Assembly: GCF_028372415.1 (NCBI RefSeq)
Contig: NC_092876.1
Coordinates: 63,578,885 to 63,642,884, forward strand
DNA from: Notamacropus eugenii
Lineage: Eukaryota; Chordata; Mammalia; Diprotodontia; Macropodidae
Direction of reading: 5' to 3'
DNA length: 64,000 bases
Part shown: piece by piece, positions 11,063 to 20,854 of the stretch
Numbering within the stretch: position 1 is the stretch's first letter
Layout of the letters: the number at the start of each line of letters is the position of its first letter
Notes under the pieces: generated by a model
Database searches by the model: none
The model's input: the letters and a program-made list of their open reading frames with translations, nothing else
Told to the model about the DNA's origin: nothing
Translations under genes and position numbers: made by a program

Positions 11063-11342
11063 TGATATGGGAGACACGGACACAGTCCCACCCAGCATGG
11101 CGTGCCCTCATCAGAGAAGGTGTTGTGCTGCACGAGCAAAGCAGAATTTCAACAGAAATGTGAGATGCACAAATTTAGAGAATCTACTCCAAATGTTCAC
11201 ATGAACTATTTGTGCCCAATCTGTGGCAGAGCCTTCTGAGCTCCTATTGGTCTGATTAGTCACAGATGGACACGCTGAAACTTGACTTTATCATAGTGAT
11301 GTCATTTTGGTCCTCTTCAAGAATGAAGGACAGCAACCAACC
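11063..11342 (+). mobile_element. RTE-type LINE 3' end (5'-truncated copy)
   Basis: The sequence matches, with scattered changes, the last 280 bases of the long RTE element in this window (53040-53330). Shared words include 'gagcaaagcagaatt', 'actccaaatgttcacat', 'gtgcccaatctgtgg' and the end 'tgatgtcattttggtcct'. It ends in a short 'acagcaaccaacc' tail. It is a dead, truncated insertion of the same family. Confidence 0.8.
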
Positions 11343-11566
11343 TCACTTTATCGATGAAAAAACTTCCTCAGAGAGGGGATGACACTGACCTGAAGTCACA
11401 CAGCTTGGAGGAGGACACATAGTGCTCCAACTCAGGCCTAGCAACTCCACAGCCAGGGTGGAGTTAGGGTCATGGGGGCACAACCTGACATAACCCAGAA
11501 CAGGAAGGATAGAAACAAGCATTTAATAAGCATCTACTGTGTGCAGGACACTGTACTAAGTGCTTT

Positions 11567-12618
11567 AAAAATATTATCTCATTCCCCAATTGACAAATGG
11601 TCAAAGGATATGAACAGGCAATTTTCAGAGGAAGAAATTAAAGATATCTATAATCATATGAAAAAATGCTCTAAATCACTATTGATTAGAGAGATGCAAA
11701 TCGAAATAACTCTGAGGTACCACATCACGCCTATAAGATTGGCTAACATGACAGAACAAGAAAATGATAAATGCTGGAGAGGATGTGGGAGAGTTGGAAC
11801 ACTAATTCATTGTTGGTGGAGCTGTGAGCTCATACAACCATTCTGGAGAGCGGTTTGGAACTATGCCCAAAGGGTTACAAAAATGTGCATACCCTTTGAC
11901 CCAGCAATACCGCTTCTAGGACCGTATCCCCAAGAGATCATAAAAATGGGAAAGGGTCCCACAAGTACAAAAATATTTATAGCAGCACTCTTTGTGGTGG
12001 CCAAAAACTGGAAGTCAAGGAGATGTCCATCAATTGGGGAATGGCTGAATAAATTATGGTATATGAATGTAATGGAATACTATTATGCCATAAAAAATGA
12101 TGAACAAGAAGACTTCAGGGAGGCCTGGAAAGACTTCTACGATCTGATGTTGAGCGAAAGGAGCAGAACCAGGAAAACTTTGTGCACAGCAATGACCACA
12201 GTGTGCAAGGAATTTTTCTGGTAGACTTGGAGCTTCGTGATAACGCAAGAACTTATAAAAAAAAAATCCCAATGTTTTTCTAAGGCAAAATGCCTTCCAC
12301 ACTCAGAGAAAGAACTATGGAATTCATTCGCAGAATGTAGCAGAGCATGTTTGTGTGTGGGTGTGTTTGTGTATCATGTTTTGATTTGTTATACGATTTC
12401 TTTCATTTATTTTAGTCTGACTACATAGCATGACTATAGTGAAAATGTATTCAATAGAAAAGTATATGTAGAACCTATACAGAATTGTATGCCGTCTTGG
12501 GGAGGGAGGGGGGTAGTGGGGGGGTAGGTGTGGGGGGGTTAAAATCTTAATTTTATGGTAGTGATTGTAGAACATTAAAAAAATAAATAAAAATTAATAA
12601 AAAAAATATTATCTCATT
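11567..12618 (+). mobile_element. 5'-truncated L1 with target-site duplications
   Basis: A 1-kb L1 3' end lies between two identical 17-base direct repeats, AAAAATATTATCTCATT, at 11567-11583 and 12602-12618. The repeat sequence belongs to the host MIR, which proves insertion. The L1 carries the ORF2 C-terminus, a 3' UTR and an A/T-rich tail made of 'aaataaataaaaatt'. The 3' UTR has a dense run of G-tracts at about 12496-12540. Such G-runs are a known feature of L1 3' UTRs. Confidence 0.92.
11584..12224 (+). pseudogene. L1 ORF2p C-terminal fragment
   Basis: About 213 codons of the L1 ORF2 protein C-terminus are open up to a TAG stop. Recognisable features are RCWRGCG-like 'CWRGCGRVGTLIHCWWSC', then 'IPFDPAIPLLG', 'IFIAALFVVAKNW' and 'MEYYYAIKNDE', which match the cysteine-rich and terminal parts of mammalian L1 ORF2p. 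The endonuclease and reverse-transcriptase domains are missing, so it cannot act. The frame also runs 5' into the host MIR (first ATG at 11472), which is a chance fusion. The unbroken frame argues for a fairly young insertion. Confidence 0.9.
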
Positions 12619-12959
12619 TGATCCTCACAACAACCCTGAGAGATAGGAGCTGTTGTTATCCCCATTTGGTAGCTGAAGAAACTGAGGCAGGCAGAGGTGA
12701 AGTGAATTGCTCAGGGTTATACAACTGACCTCAGAGGGTGTGTTTAAACATGTGTCTTCCTGACTCCAGACCCAGGTTCTATCCATTCTAATGGTTTTAT
12801 CTGTTTCTGAGTAAGAGGAAAAACTGCCTCCTGTCCAGCATGAAAGCACAAGATGGTGCCCAACACTGGATCACTTTTCTCTTGTCCAAGTAGATGTAAA
12901 GATGGGACCAGAGAATGTGCGTGCTACCTTTAGCCTACCACTTCCCAGATTCATGGATG

Positions 12960-13375
12960 TTCATTTAGTTCTGAAGAGCAGGGGATGGGCGCACTGCCTA
13001 CAGACACTGAAGGAAGCACTAGATTGGGAGTCAGAACACTTGGGTTCTAATCCTGATTCTGTTACTGACTATGGGACCACTCTCAAGTCTCTGGGTCTCT
13101 TTCTTCCTCTGCACAATGGGAGTGTTAGACTAGATTGATCATCTCTAAGGACCCTCTGAGTTCTGACCTTCTGTGTTCTGTGGGCCCTCCCAGCTCTGAC
13201 ATTCTGTGTTCTAAGCCCCTCTCAGTTCTGACATCCTATGTTTTATCCTAGCTCTGACACCCTGTGTTCTAAGTTCTTAATCTTTAGCATTCTTCTCTAT
13301 ACCAAGGGCTATTCCAACTTGGGTGGTCCGTGTTATAAAGTCCCTTCTATTTCTGACATTCTGTGATTCACTGAG
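12960..13375 (+). repeat. MIR-type SINE with 32-33 bp tail array
   Basis: A sense MIR (12960-13145: 'ggaagcactagattgggag', CORE 'gactatgggaccactctcaa', tail 'agactagattgatcatctc') runs straight into about six tail units ('tctgacattctgtgttctaa' type) up to 13375. It is the clearest example here of an array joined to its parent SINE. Confidence 0.8.
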
Positions 13376-13389
13376 GTGTTTTATTTTTT

Positions 13390-13735
13390 TTTTTCCGTTT
13401 GATATTTATGGTAACAAAGGACTTTGAAACTCACTGCCTGACATCAGCTATATAATCCTGAGCAATTCACTTCACCTTTGTCTGCCTCATCATCTAACTC
13501 GAGTCCTACCACCACCTGAGGAGGCAGAGAGGGAAAATCTTCCTAATAATGAGAGTTGTCCAAAAGAGGAATGGAATATATTGGGCTCTCCTTCATTGGA
13601 GACCTTCAAGCAAAAGCTGGATGACCTTTCCTTTAGTGTGTTGTACTGGGAATTCTTGTTCAAACATGGATTGAACCAAATGACCTCTGAGGTCCTTCTA
13701 ACTCTCCGAAGTCATTCTGTTTTCTGAGGACTAGC
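13390..13735 (+). repeat. MIR fragment followed by a CR1/L3 3' end
   Basis: The last part (13566-13735) reads 'tccttcattggagaccttca', 'agcaaaagctggatgacc', 'gattgaaccaaatgacctct', the known order of a CR1/L3 3' end. Confidence 0.65.
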
Positions 13736-14650
13736 CAATTATGCAGAGTGGAAAACCATCAGCAGAAGACTGGCCACCGGAAGATGGATTTCTTTGGCTA
13801 CAGGAAAATCATCTAGTAAGATGTTGCTTTGGACTCTTTGGGATTTCTCCATCATGCCTTCCTTTCCCTAGCAAACTCTTTCTTAGGAAATCTCATTATC
13901 CTGGAAGACTGAATCAGCGTTGGTACTCACATCTCATCAGTACCCTGGACCTAAAGAACAGGGCTGGGGCCTCCAGGGCCCATTCCCCAACTATGCTGCT
14001 TTTGGACTTCATCATGTCCCTATGCTGGGTCCCTTTTTCCCTCTTCACCCCCCCCCCCCTCAACTTTTCAGCTTTCTTTTGTGCATTGTTTTCCCCCATT
14101 AGGGCAGCTAGGTGGCTTAGTGGATAGAGTGCTGGGCTTGGAGGCAGGAAGACTTATTTTCCTGAGTTCAAATCCAGACTCAGATACTTACGAGCTGTGT
14201 GACCCTAGCCAAGTCACTCAACCTGTTTGCCTGGGTTTCTTTATCTATAAGAACAAGCTGGAGATTTGTTATTGTCATTTGGTCATTTTCAGTCATGTCT
14301 ACTCTTCACGACCGCTTTTAGGGTTTTCTTTGCAAGCATCTGGAATGGTTTGCCATCCCCTTCTCCAGCTCAGACATTTACTAGCTTTGTGACCCTGGTC
14401 AAGTGACTTAACCCTCATTTTCTCATCTGTAAAAATGAGCAAGAGAAGGAAATGGCAAACCACTTCATTATCTTTGCCAAGAAAATCCCAAATTGGGGTC
14501 ATGTGGGACATGACTGAATAACAAAAACTCCCTCCATTAGATTGTATGCTTCTTGAGGGCAGGGGCTGTCTTCCTTTTTATCTGTATGTTCAGCTTGCAG
14601 TGCCTGGTATATAGTAGCCACTTAATATCAACTATCGACTATTCTGGGAT
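13736..14650 (+). repeat. L2 3' end split by a composite Mar1
   Basis: L2 sense sequence ('gctttcttttgtgcattgtt', 'cccccattag') is interrupted at 14102 and resumes at 14533 ('attgtatgcttcttgagggc', then 'gcctggtatatagtagcc'). The word ccattag is duplicated at the two edges (14096-14102, 14534-14540). The part before 14050 is only tentatively L2. Confidence 0.65.
14102..14532. mobile_element. Composite Mar1: sense, inverted, then sense segments
   Basis: Three pieces are visible. 14102-14255 is a sense Mar1 head and CORE. 14256-14370 is a Mar1 tail in reverse orientation ('tttagggttttctttgc', 'ggtttgccatccccttctcc'). 14371-14532 is sense again, starting inside the CORE ('agacatttactagctttgtg') and ending in a Mar1 tail. 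The unit sits in an L2 and is flanked by a short duplication. It could come from a Mar1 inserting head to tail into another, plus an inversion. Confidence 0.75.
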
Positions 14651-14659
14651 TAGGATCAC

Positions 14660-15600
14660 CGTAGGTAAGGAGCCCACCCTCCAAAATACTGAAATCTTCA
14701 GAGCATTGTAGTAAGTACTCAAGTGTGTAAATCTTACCTCTTCCAATTAAACTATAATTCTTTTAAGGGCAGGGACTATGCCTTATTTTTTAAAAAAATA
14801 TCCTATACCTAAGAAGCCCCCTCCCCTGTTCCTACCCTCTGGATGAGACCTCCAGAGAGTACACCCTAATCCATTTAGCTTGCTTCTCCTCCCTAGAACT
14901 GAGTGATCTGGGGTGGGTGAGTGAGTGATTGTAATGTACTATATCTAACCCACCCAGAGCCTCATTCACATTCATTTGCCCTGGTCACCTTGCCATCTGC
15001 CCTGCTGCTGCCTCCCCATTCCACCTTGAATAGCACTCTAAGGACCAAACCTCTAACGAGACAGTTAATCCACTCATCTCTCCAACTCCACCTTTGTACC
15101 AAATGGGTGAGTACAAACTCACATAATAGACAATATCTAACTGGCCCCAGAGCCAACTTCACAGGCATCCAGATGATGCCATCTGCTCTAAGGTCATGCC
15201 CATTCTGATCTTTTCTCCTTCCCCTCTTCCACTTCTTGTTCTGGGAACAGTTATCAATGAATCCTGCCATTTCATCTGGTAAGGGCATGTAAATGGACTT
15301 GCCCCTCACCACTGTGACTCCCTAGCCCAAACTTCCTCCATTTAAGGATGTGCTGCAGAATGGCCATCTTGTTTCCTACCTACTTTCAAACTTCTCCGAG
15401 TCCTCCCCAATTTCCCCCTCCCTGTTTTCTCCCCCTCACCTCCCCTTTCCAGCTTCCTTTTGTGAGTGGCCTTCCCCCATTAGACTGTCAGTTCCTTGAG
15501 GGCAGGCATGGCCTTTTTTCATTTTTGTATCCCTAGGACTTAGCACGGTGCCTGACACATAGTAATCTCTTAATAGATGTTTATCGACTATGAAACCCCC
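14660..15600 (+). repeat. L2 3'-region remnants
   Basis: Several sense L2 pieces are seen. 14730-14800 has 'aattcttttaagggcaggga'. 15330-15595 has 'ccccattagactgtcagttc', 'cttgagggcaggcatgg' and 'gtgcctgacacatagtaatc'. The stretch from 14890 to 15250 is ambiguous and may be more diverged L2 coding sequence ('cctggtcaccttgccatctg'). Confidence 0.55.
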
Positions 15601-15654
15601 TTGCCTGGCCACCACCGCCTTTTATGTGATGTCTCCCCTAATTCTTAAATAAGG

Positions 15655-15920
15655 AAAAGTATTTCCTTTCTTTGTAGAGGTGGGGGACTACCTGGTGTGG
15701 AACAGGACATACAGTGTCAGACTTGTTTGAGGTGTTGATTAGTCTCGTTACATTGTTTTCTTCTTTCTTTTGTTATAAAGAATGGTTGTCTGGGGGAGAG
15801 GAGAGTAATATATTGGGAAATATCAGTGATATAAAAACACAATATATGATACACTTTTTAAAAAGCAAGTGCTACACAACTTCCCGTGTGTGTATATGTG
15901 TATGTGTGTGTGTGTGTTGG
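15655..15920 (+). repeat. Solitary L1 3' end plus short TG repeat
   Basis: About 200 bases match the 3' ends of the L1 fragments elsewhere: 'ctttgtagaggtgggggact', 'gttgattagtctcgttac', 'gggagaggagagtaatatat' and 'tgatataaaaaca'. There is no ORF2 sequence upstream, so it is an extremely 5'-truncated copy. A short TG run follows at 15886-15920. Confidence 0.65.
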
Positions 15921-15934
15921 GGAGGGGGGAATGG

Positions 15935-16310
15935 AATAAGCCCCTAGAAGGCAGGTCCTGTCTCATTCTTGCATTTATATCCTCTATGCTTAGTACTGGG
16001 CAGTTAGGTGGTGCAGTGGATAGAATGCCAAGCCTGGAGTCAAAACGGCTCATCTTCCAGAGTTCAAATACAGCTTCCGACACTTACTAGCCATGTGACC
16101 CTGGGCAAGTCAGTTAACTCTGGTTTGCCTCAGTTTCTCATCTGCAAAACGAGCTAGAGAAGGACATGGAAAACTACTGTAGTATCTTTTCCTAGAAAAC
16201 CCTCAAAGGGTGTCATGAAGAGTCAGATCTAACTGAACAACAACATGTTTTTAGCACCGTGTCTGTCTCAAAGTGGGCATTTCCTAAATGCTCCTTCCTT
16301 CATTCACTCT
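15935..16310 (+). repeat. L2 3' end split by a Mar1
   Basis: L2 sequence ('ctagaaggcaggtcctgtct', 'tatcctctatgcttagta') stops at 15997 and resumes at 16245 ('ttagcaccgtgtctgtctc', 'cctaaatgctcc'). Confidence 0.75.
15998..16244 (+). mobile_element. Mar1-type SINE inserted in L2
   Basis: A full-length copy with the head GGGCAGTTAGGTGGTGCAG, CORE 'gtgaccctgggcaagtcag' and the tail 'agagtcagatctaactgaac' plus 'aacaac'. A short imperfect duplication (ttagtac / ttagcac) flanks it. Confidence 0.88.
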
Positions 16311-16465
16311 TACATAGAAAAAGAGAGATTAGCATTGTTCTGCTTGGACTCTGAAGACGGAATGAGATTCCATAGGTAGAAACAGCAGATTTAGACTTTA
16401 TATAAACAAACATTTCTCAACCATTAGAACTATCTCAAAGTAGAATGGACTACCTGAGCAAAGAG

Positions 16466-16705
16466 CTGGGCATTGAGGGGGCTCAGTGGATAGAGTGGGT
16501 CCTTGGAGTTAGGATGACCTCAATTCAAATCTTGCCTCAGAGCCCTACTAGCTATGTGACTGCTGCTGCCTCAGTTTCCTCATCTGTAAAGTGAGGATAA
16601 TAACACCTACTTCTCAGAGTTGCTCAGAGGCTAGAATGAGAAAATATTGATTAAGTTCTTTGTAAATCTTAGAGCACTATGGAAATGCTAGCTATTATTA
16701 GTGAG
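16466..16705 (+). repeat. MIR-type SINE
   Basis: A full-length sense MIR from the head 'gctcagtggatagagtggg' to the end 'ggaaatgctagctattatta'. Confidence 0.8.
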
Positions 16706-16769
16706 ATTCCCCTACTAAAGGTCTTTGGGGGAAGCCTGTATGATGCCTCATCAGTATTGCTAGACAGAG

Positions 16770-17575
16770 GATTCCCATAGAGATGTGGTGGCACTAGGTG
16801 CTCTCTGAGGTCCTCTCCAGCACTGAGATTCCAACGCTATATTTTACTTGTAAATACCATGTATTTTCAGCTTTGACATTCCATGATCTAACATTCTATG
16901 TTCATTCATTCATACAACAATCATATATTAAGCACCTACTATATCAGAGACTATTTATAGGTTCTGGGGAGATAGGGGACACGATGCAGACACTAATAAC
17001 TACAATGCAATCCAATTTCAATGAGAGTTAAGCACCTACTGTTGGCAGATAGGTGGTGCAATGGATAGAGTGCTAGGCCTGGAGTTAGGAAGACCTGAGT
17101 TCAAATCCAGCCTCAGACACTTATTAGCTATGTGACCCTGGGCAAGTTATAGCCTCAGTTTCCTCAATTGTAAAATGGGGATCATAACAGCACAGGGTGG
17201 TTGTGAAGATCAAATGAGTTAATATCTGTAAAGTGCTTAGCACAGTGCTGGCACATAGTAGGTGCTGTATAAATGCTCATTCCCTCCCTCTCTTCCATAT
17301 AGTGCATTAGATTCTGGGGAAATGCCAAAATATCCAATAAGTGCATTAGAGCCATGTGAGCAAAATGTCTGAAAATATTCTAGGAGAAAGGGCCTCTTAC
17401 CAACTAGGGTGGGGTGGAGGAGTGGTCAGGAAAGGTGACACTGGAGTTGGATTTTAAAGGATAGATGGGTAGTAATTCAGTAGTTGCAGAATCGAAGGGA
17501 AAGCATTTCAGGCACAAAGAAGTATATTAAATAAAGGTATGGATTCAGCAAAGTTCTAAACCTAGCTATTGATAC
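16770..17575. repeat. L2 tail, antisense L2 pieces and a sense MIR
   Basis: 16770-16900 is an L2/MIR tail with weak 32-bp periodicity. 16905-17041 is an antisense L2 3' end ('ttaagcacctactatatcag'). 17042-17285 is a full sense MIR with head 'cagataggtggtgcaatgg' and end 'ggtgctgtataaatgctcat'. 17300-17575 is antisense L2 ('ctaggagaaagggcctctt', 'gcatttcaggcacaaagaag'). The MIR appears to have landed in the L2. Confidence 0.65.
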
Positions 17576-17593
17576 GTTTCCTACTGTGGCTGT

Positions 17594-17810
17594 GGTTTGG
17601 TCATTTCAATTGTATCTGACTCTTTCTGACCCCATTTGAGGTTTTCTTGGCAGAGATGCTGGAGTGGTTCGCTATTTCCTTCTCCAGCACATTTTATATA
17701 AGGGGAAACTGAGGCAAACAGGGTGAAGTAATTTGCCCAGGGTCACACAGCTAGTAAGTATGTGAGGCTGGATTTGAACTCAGAGAGATGACTTCACCAT
17801 CTAGTTGCCC
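17594..17810 (-). mobile_element. Mar1-type SINE
   Basis: Antisense copy. The tail comes first on the plus strand ('tctgaccccatttgaggttt', 'tcttggcagagatgctgg'), then the CORE complement 'cccagggtcacacagctag' and the head complement 'accatctagttgccc'. Confidence 0.88.
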
Positions 17811-17859
17811 TGGTCTTGTAATTAGCACTTAATAAATGTTGATTGGTTGTGGAGGAAAA

Positions 17860-18545
17860 GGACTAAACCAACTCTGCTAAGTGTTTTATAACACTATCTC
17901 ATTTGATTCTCACAAAAATACAGTGAGGTAGCTGCTGTTATTAACACAATCCCACTTATAGCTGGGGAAACTGAGGCAGACAAAGGTGAAATGACTTGCC
18001 CAGGGTCACAAAGTGTCTGAGGCTAGATTTAGACTTCTGGCCCATAGCACTATCCACAGCGCCACCTAGTGGTCTCAGCAGGAGCATAGAGTGGATGTAG
18101 ACTAGGAAAAGGTATCAGACTGGGAAGGGCCTTGAATGATGAACTTTCCTCTGCAGGCAATAAGAAATCATTGCACATTTTTTTGAGCATGTGTAATACG
18201 AGCAGATCTGTGCAAAAGAATGATGAATTTGGCAGCAGAATTAAGAATGGGTTAGAGAGGGAAAGACCAGATGGGCGCCTATTTCTAGAGTTTAGGCTCT
18301 GTGTGTCATGAGGTCCAGCTCTGGGATGGAGGTAGTAGAAAGGCATCAACATCTATTAAGCACCTACTGTGTGCCAGGCACTAGACTGAATGCTAGGGAT
18401 ACAAAAAGAGGCAAAAGACAGTCTCTGCCTTCAAGGACCTTACAGTCTAATTAACGTAAATAAATATATAGAGAGAAAGCTATAGACAGGATAAAAGGGG
18501 ACCAGATGGATGCCAGAGATGGTCAAGGGGTAGAACTGACTTGTG
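17860..18545 (-). repeat. MIR-type SINE followed by L2 remnant
   Basis: 17860-18066 is an antisense MIR ending in 'cacagcgccacctagtgg'. 18070-18340 is antisense L2 coding debris ('gggaagggccttgaatgat'). 18340-18545 is an antisense L2 3' end ('ctattaagcacctactgtgt', 'ctctgccttcaaggacct'). Confidence 0.65.
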
Positions 18546-19005
18546 ACTGTGAGGATCCTCCCTCTGCCTCTGGGAAGCAAGGGTAGTGTTGCTTTGATCA
18601 CTCTTTCCAAAGCAAAAGTTGGACCCTGGGGGAAGAGGGTGTTTAAGCGAGCAGAAGCCTGGCAGAAAGCTGGTGGTGAAGCAGTGGACAGACTGGGGAT
18701 GAGCAAACATGGTGGGATCTCCCCAAGAGAACAGCACAGATTCAGGTCAGGAGCAGGAGGTGCAGTTGGGAGAGCACTGCCACAGGGGTGAAGAGTGGCC
18801 TTGTCTGTGTCAGGTGGGGAAAGAGGTAAAGTAACAGCAGGGCGGAGGGCAAGGTGCCAGGGGAGTCTGGAGTTCAGCTCTGTGAATCTATGACCACATG
18901 GAGGCATTTGAGGCAGATGGATAAGCTCACATGGGGGAAAGCTCTCAAAATGCTCTGAGGCATCGCAGCAATCGAGAACTTAATAATTAATAACCAGAAA
19001 AGGGG
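18546..19005. other. Unassigned stretch, possibly diverged L2
   Basis: Open frames exist on both strands (155 codons on the minus strand at 18440-18907), but they overlap each other and begin inside L2 sequence. No domain, signal or codon texture supports a gene. Confidence 0.45.
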
Positions 19006-19009
19006 GCTA

Positions 19010-19140
19010 CAACCCCAGGAAGAACACTGGGCTTGCAGCCAACAGATCTGAATCCTGGCTTGACTGCCATCTCCTCTCTGTGTGACCTTGGATGAGACAC
19101 ATAACCCTCTAAAGTCACTTCTAATTCTAAATCAAAGAAG
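19010..19140 (+). repeat. MIR fragment
   Basis: A sense MIR with 'gaacactgggcttgcagcc' and 'gtgtgaccttggatgagaca'. Confidence 0.65.
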
Positions 19141-19400
19141 AAAAGCAGAAGGGGGAGGAAAGAAGAAAGACAGGACGGAAGGAAGGGATGGAGGGAGAGA
19201 GGTAGGGAGGTAGGAAGGAAGAGAGGGAGGAAAGGAGGAAGGAAGGGAGGTAAGGAGGGAGCAAGAAAGGAAGTCACTTCTAACTCTAAATAAAGGGAGG
19301 AAAGAAGAGGGGGAGGAAAGAATAAAGAGAAGAAGGAAGGAAGGAAAGACAAAAGGGAGGGAGAGAAAAAGGAAAGAAGGAAGAAAGGAGAGAAAGAGAA
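19141..19400. repeat. GGAA-rich purine microsatellite
   Basis: About 260 bases of imperfect GGAA, GGGA and AAGA units, purine on the plus strand apart from a short interruption near 19275-19295. It ends exactly where an antisense MIR-like SINE begins, as at 34990. The 139-codon open frame through it (minus) is a low-complexity artefact. Confidence 0.95.
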
Positions 19401-20334
19401 AAACAATTATTTATTAAATGCCTACTTTGTGCCAGGCATTTTGATGACTGCTTTTACAAATATTATCTCATTTGAACCTCATAATAACCCTGTCAGGTAG
19501 GTGGTATTATTATCTCCATCTTATAGTTGAGGAAATGGAGGCAGGCAAAGGTTAAGTGATTTGCCCAGGGTCACAAGCTAGTAAGAGTCTGGGGCTGGAT
19601 TTTTTTTTTTCAGCGTGAAGAATTTTATTTTATTCAGAATAGGCATGAGTATATAGCCAAGTCATTTAGTATTTCTAGTATTTTAAAGATCATTAACATA
19701 ATTACCGACAGTTCTGTTCTAGAAAATATGGATTCTGGCGATCAGACTTACAGGTAGCATTTGCTATTCTAGATCATTCTAAAAGTCATCTCCACTGTTT
19801 CAGTCTACTACTCTCATACTAAAGTGGATCACAGAAAAAGATGCTAGACAGATTCGAGTCTTGCTGCCCTGGGTAATCGGGCTATACCAATTATCCCTAT
19901 TATCTTAAAGGTGAATTGTGCAAAGTACGAGTTCCTCTTGTCCTTTGCTCAGATATCTTGACTACTTGGGAGCAATTTTTTTGAAGGTAAAGTGGGAAAG
20001 GGATGTAATAACCTGAAAAGGAATTGGGAACTCTTTAGTCAAAGTGCCTCAAATAATACCTTCAGGAATTGTGAGAGCAGAAAGGAAAAAAGAAAAAGGG
20101 AAAGTAGAAAAAGAGAAAGAAAAGAAATATACATATAGGAAAACATGGTTTAAATGGTAAAAAGACCCAAACAGTTGCCTCAGGTATCTCCAGCTCTCTA
20201 GTTACTAATGCCCCCAGTTGCTTCCACCTAGACTGCAAACGAGATCTTGGATTGCAGTAAATGATGTTTCTTATTATTTCTTCTACCTTCATTATCAGAG
20301 GTAACAGTGGGGTGGATTTGAACTGGTCTTCCTA
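19401..20334 (-). repeat. MIR-type SINE split by a retrocopy
   Basis: An antisense MIR ('ttattaaatgcctactttgt', 'attatctcatttgaacctca') stops at 'ggctggatt' (19593-19602) and continues at 20310 with 'gggtggatttgaactggtct'. The split is caused by the insertion described in the next entry. Confidence 0.8.
19603..20309 (-). pseudogene. Processed retrocopy of an unidentified mRNA 3' end
   Basis: About 700 bases of otherwise unique sequence start on the plus strand with a run of ten T. Read on the minus strand, the insert ends with an AATAAA signal 13-14 bases before an A-run, exactly as a polyadenylated mRNA does. A 10-base direct repeat with one mismatch (ggctggattt, gggtggattt) flanks it, and the host MIR is continuous across. 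This is the signature of an L1-mobilised processed copy. The only frame of note (minus, 20062-20292, 76 codons) is not recognisable, so the copy may contain only 3' UTR. The parent gene is unknown. Confidence 0.75.
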
Positions 20335-20510
20335 ATGGAAGGAAGAGAAGGAGGGGAGGAAGGAAGGAAGGGAGAAAGGAAGGAAGGAAGAAAGGAAGGA
20401 AGGAAGGGAGGGAGGGAGGGAGGGAGTAAGGAAGGAAGGGAGGTAGGGATGAAAGAAAAGAAGAGAAGGAGGGAGAGAAGAAAGGAAGGAAAGACGAGAG
20501 GGAAGGAAGT
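20335..20510. repeat. GGAA microsatellite
   Basis: Imperfect GGAA/GGGA units lie between the end of one antisense MIR and the start of another. All open frames through it are low complexity. Confidence 0.95.
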
Positions 20511-20727
20511 GCTTTATAAAATTATCTAATTTGATCTTCACAGCAATTCTGAGAAGCAGGTGCCATTTCCTTCTCCAGTTCATTTTACAATTGAGGAAAG
20601 TGAGGCAGACGATGTGAAGTGACTTGCCCAGGGTCACACAGCTAAGAAGTGTCTGAGGCTGGATCTGAAGTCAGGTCGTCCTGACTCCAGGCTCAACCCC
20701 CTATCCATTATGCCAGCTAGTTGCCTT
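20505..20727 (-). repeat. MIR/Mar1-like SINE
   Basis: An antisense CORE-SINE from 'gtgctttataaaattatcta' to the head complement 'ccattatgccagctagttgcc'. Confidence 0.8.
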
Positions 20728-20854
20728 AATGATCTTATTACGAGGCCACAGGAAATATCACCTTTTAATCCTGGCCCTTGAACACTATGCAAGCCACTTC
20801 CAATTGAGAAGGATGGAATATGAGTCATGGAAATGAATGTTAGAGCTTAGACAT

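Larger units (their letters stand above)
11345..12800 (-). repeat. MIR-type SINEs interrupted by an L1
   Basis: A weak antisense MIR lies at 11345-11460. A second one starts at about 11515 ('agcatttaataagcatctac'), breaks at 11583 and resumes at 12602-12800 ('atctcatttgatcctcacaa'). The break holds the L1 annotated separately. Confidence 0.75.

Noticed and set aside
11472..12224. A 250-codon host gene
   Set aside because: The first 37 codons are MIR sequence and the rest is L1 ORF2 C-terminus. The join is an insertion site with target duplications.
18440..18907. 155-codon minus-strand frame
   Set aside because: It starts near L2 sequence, overlaps an 82-codon plus frame and shows no domain.
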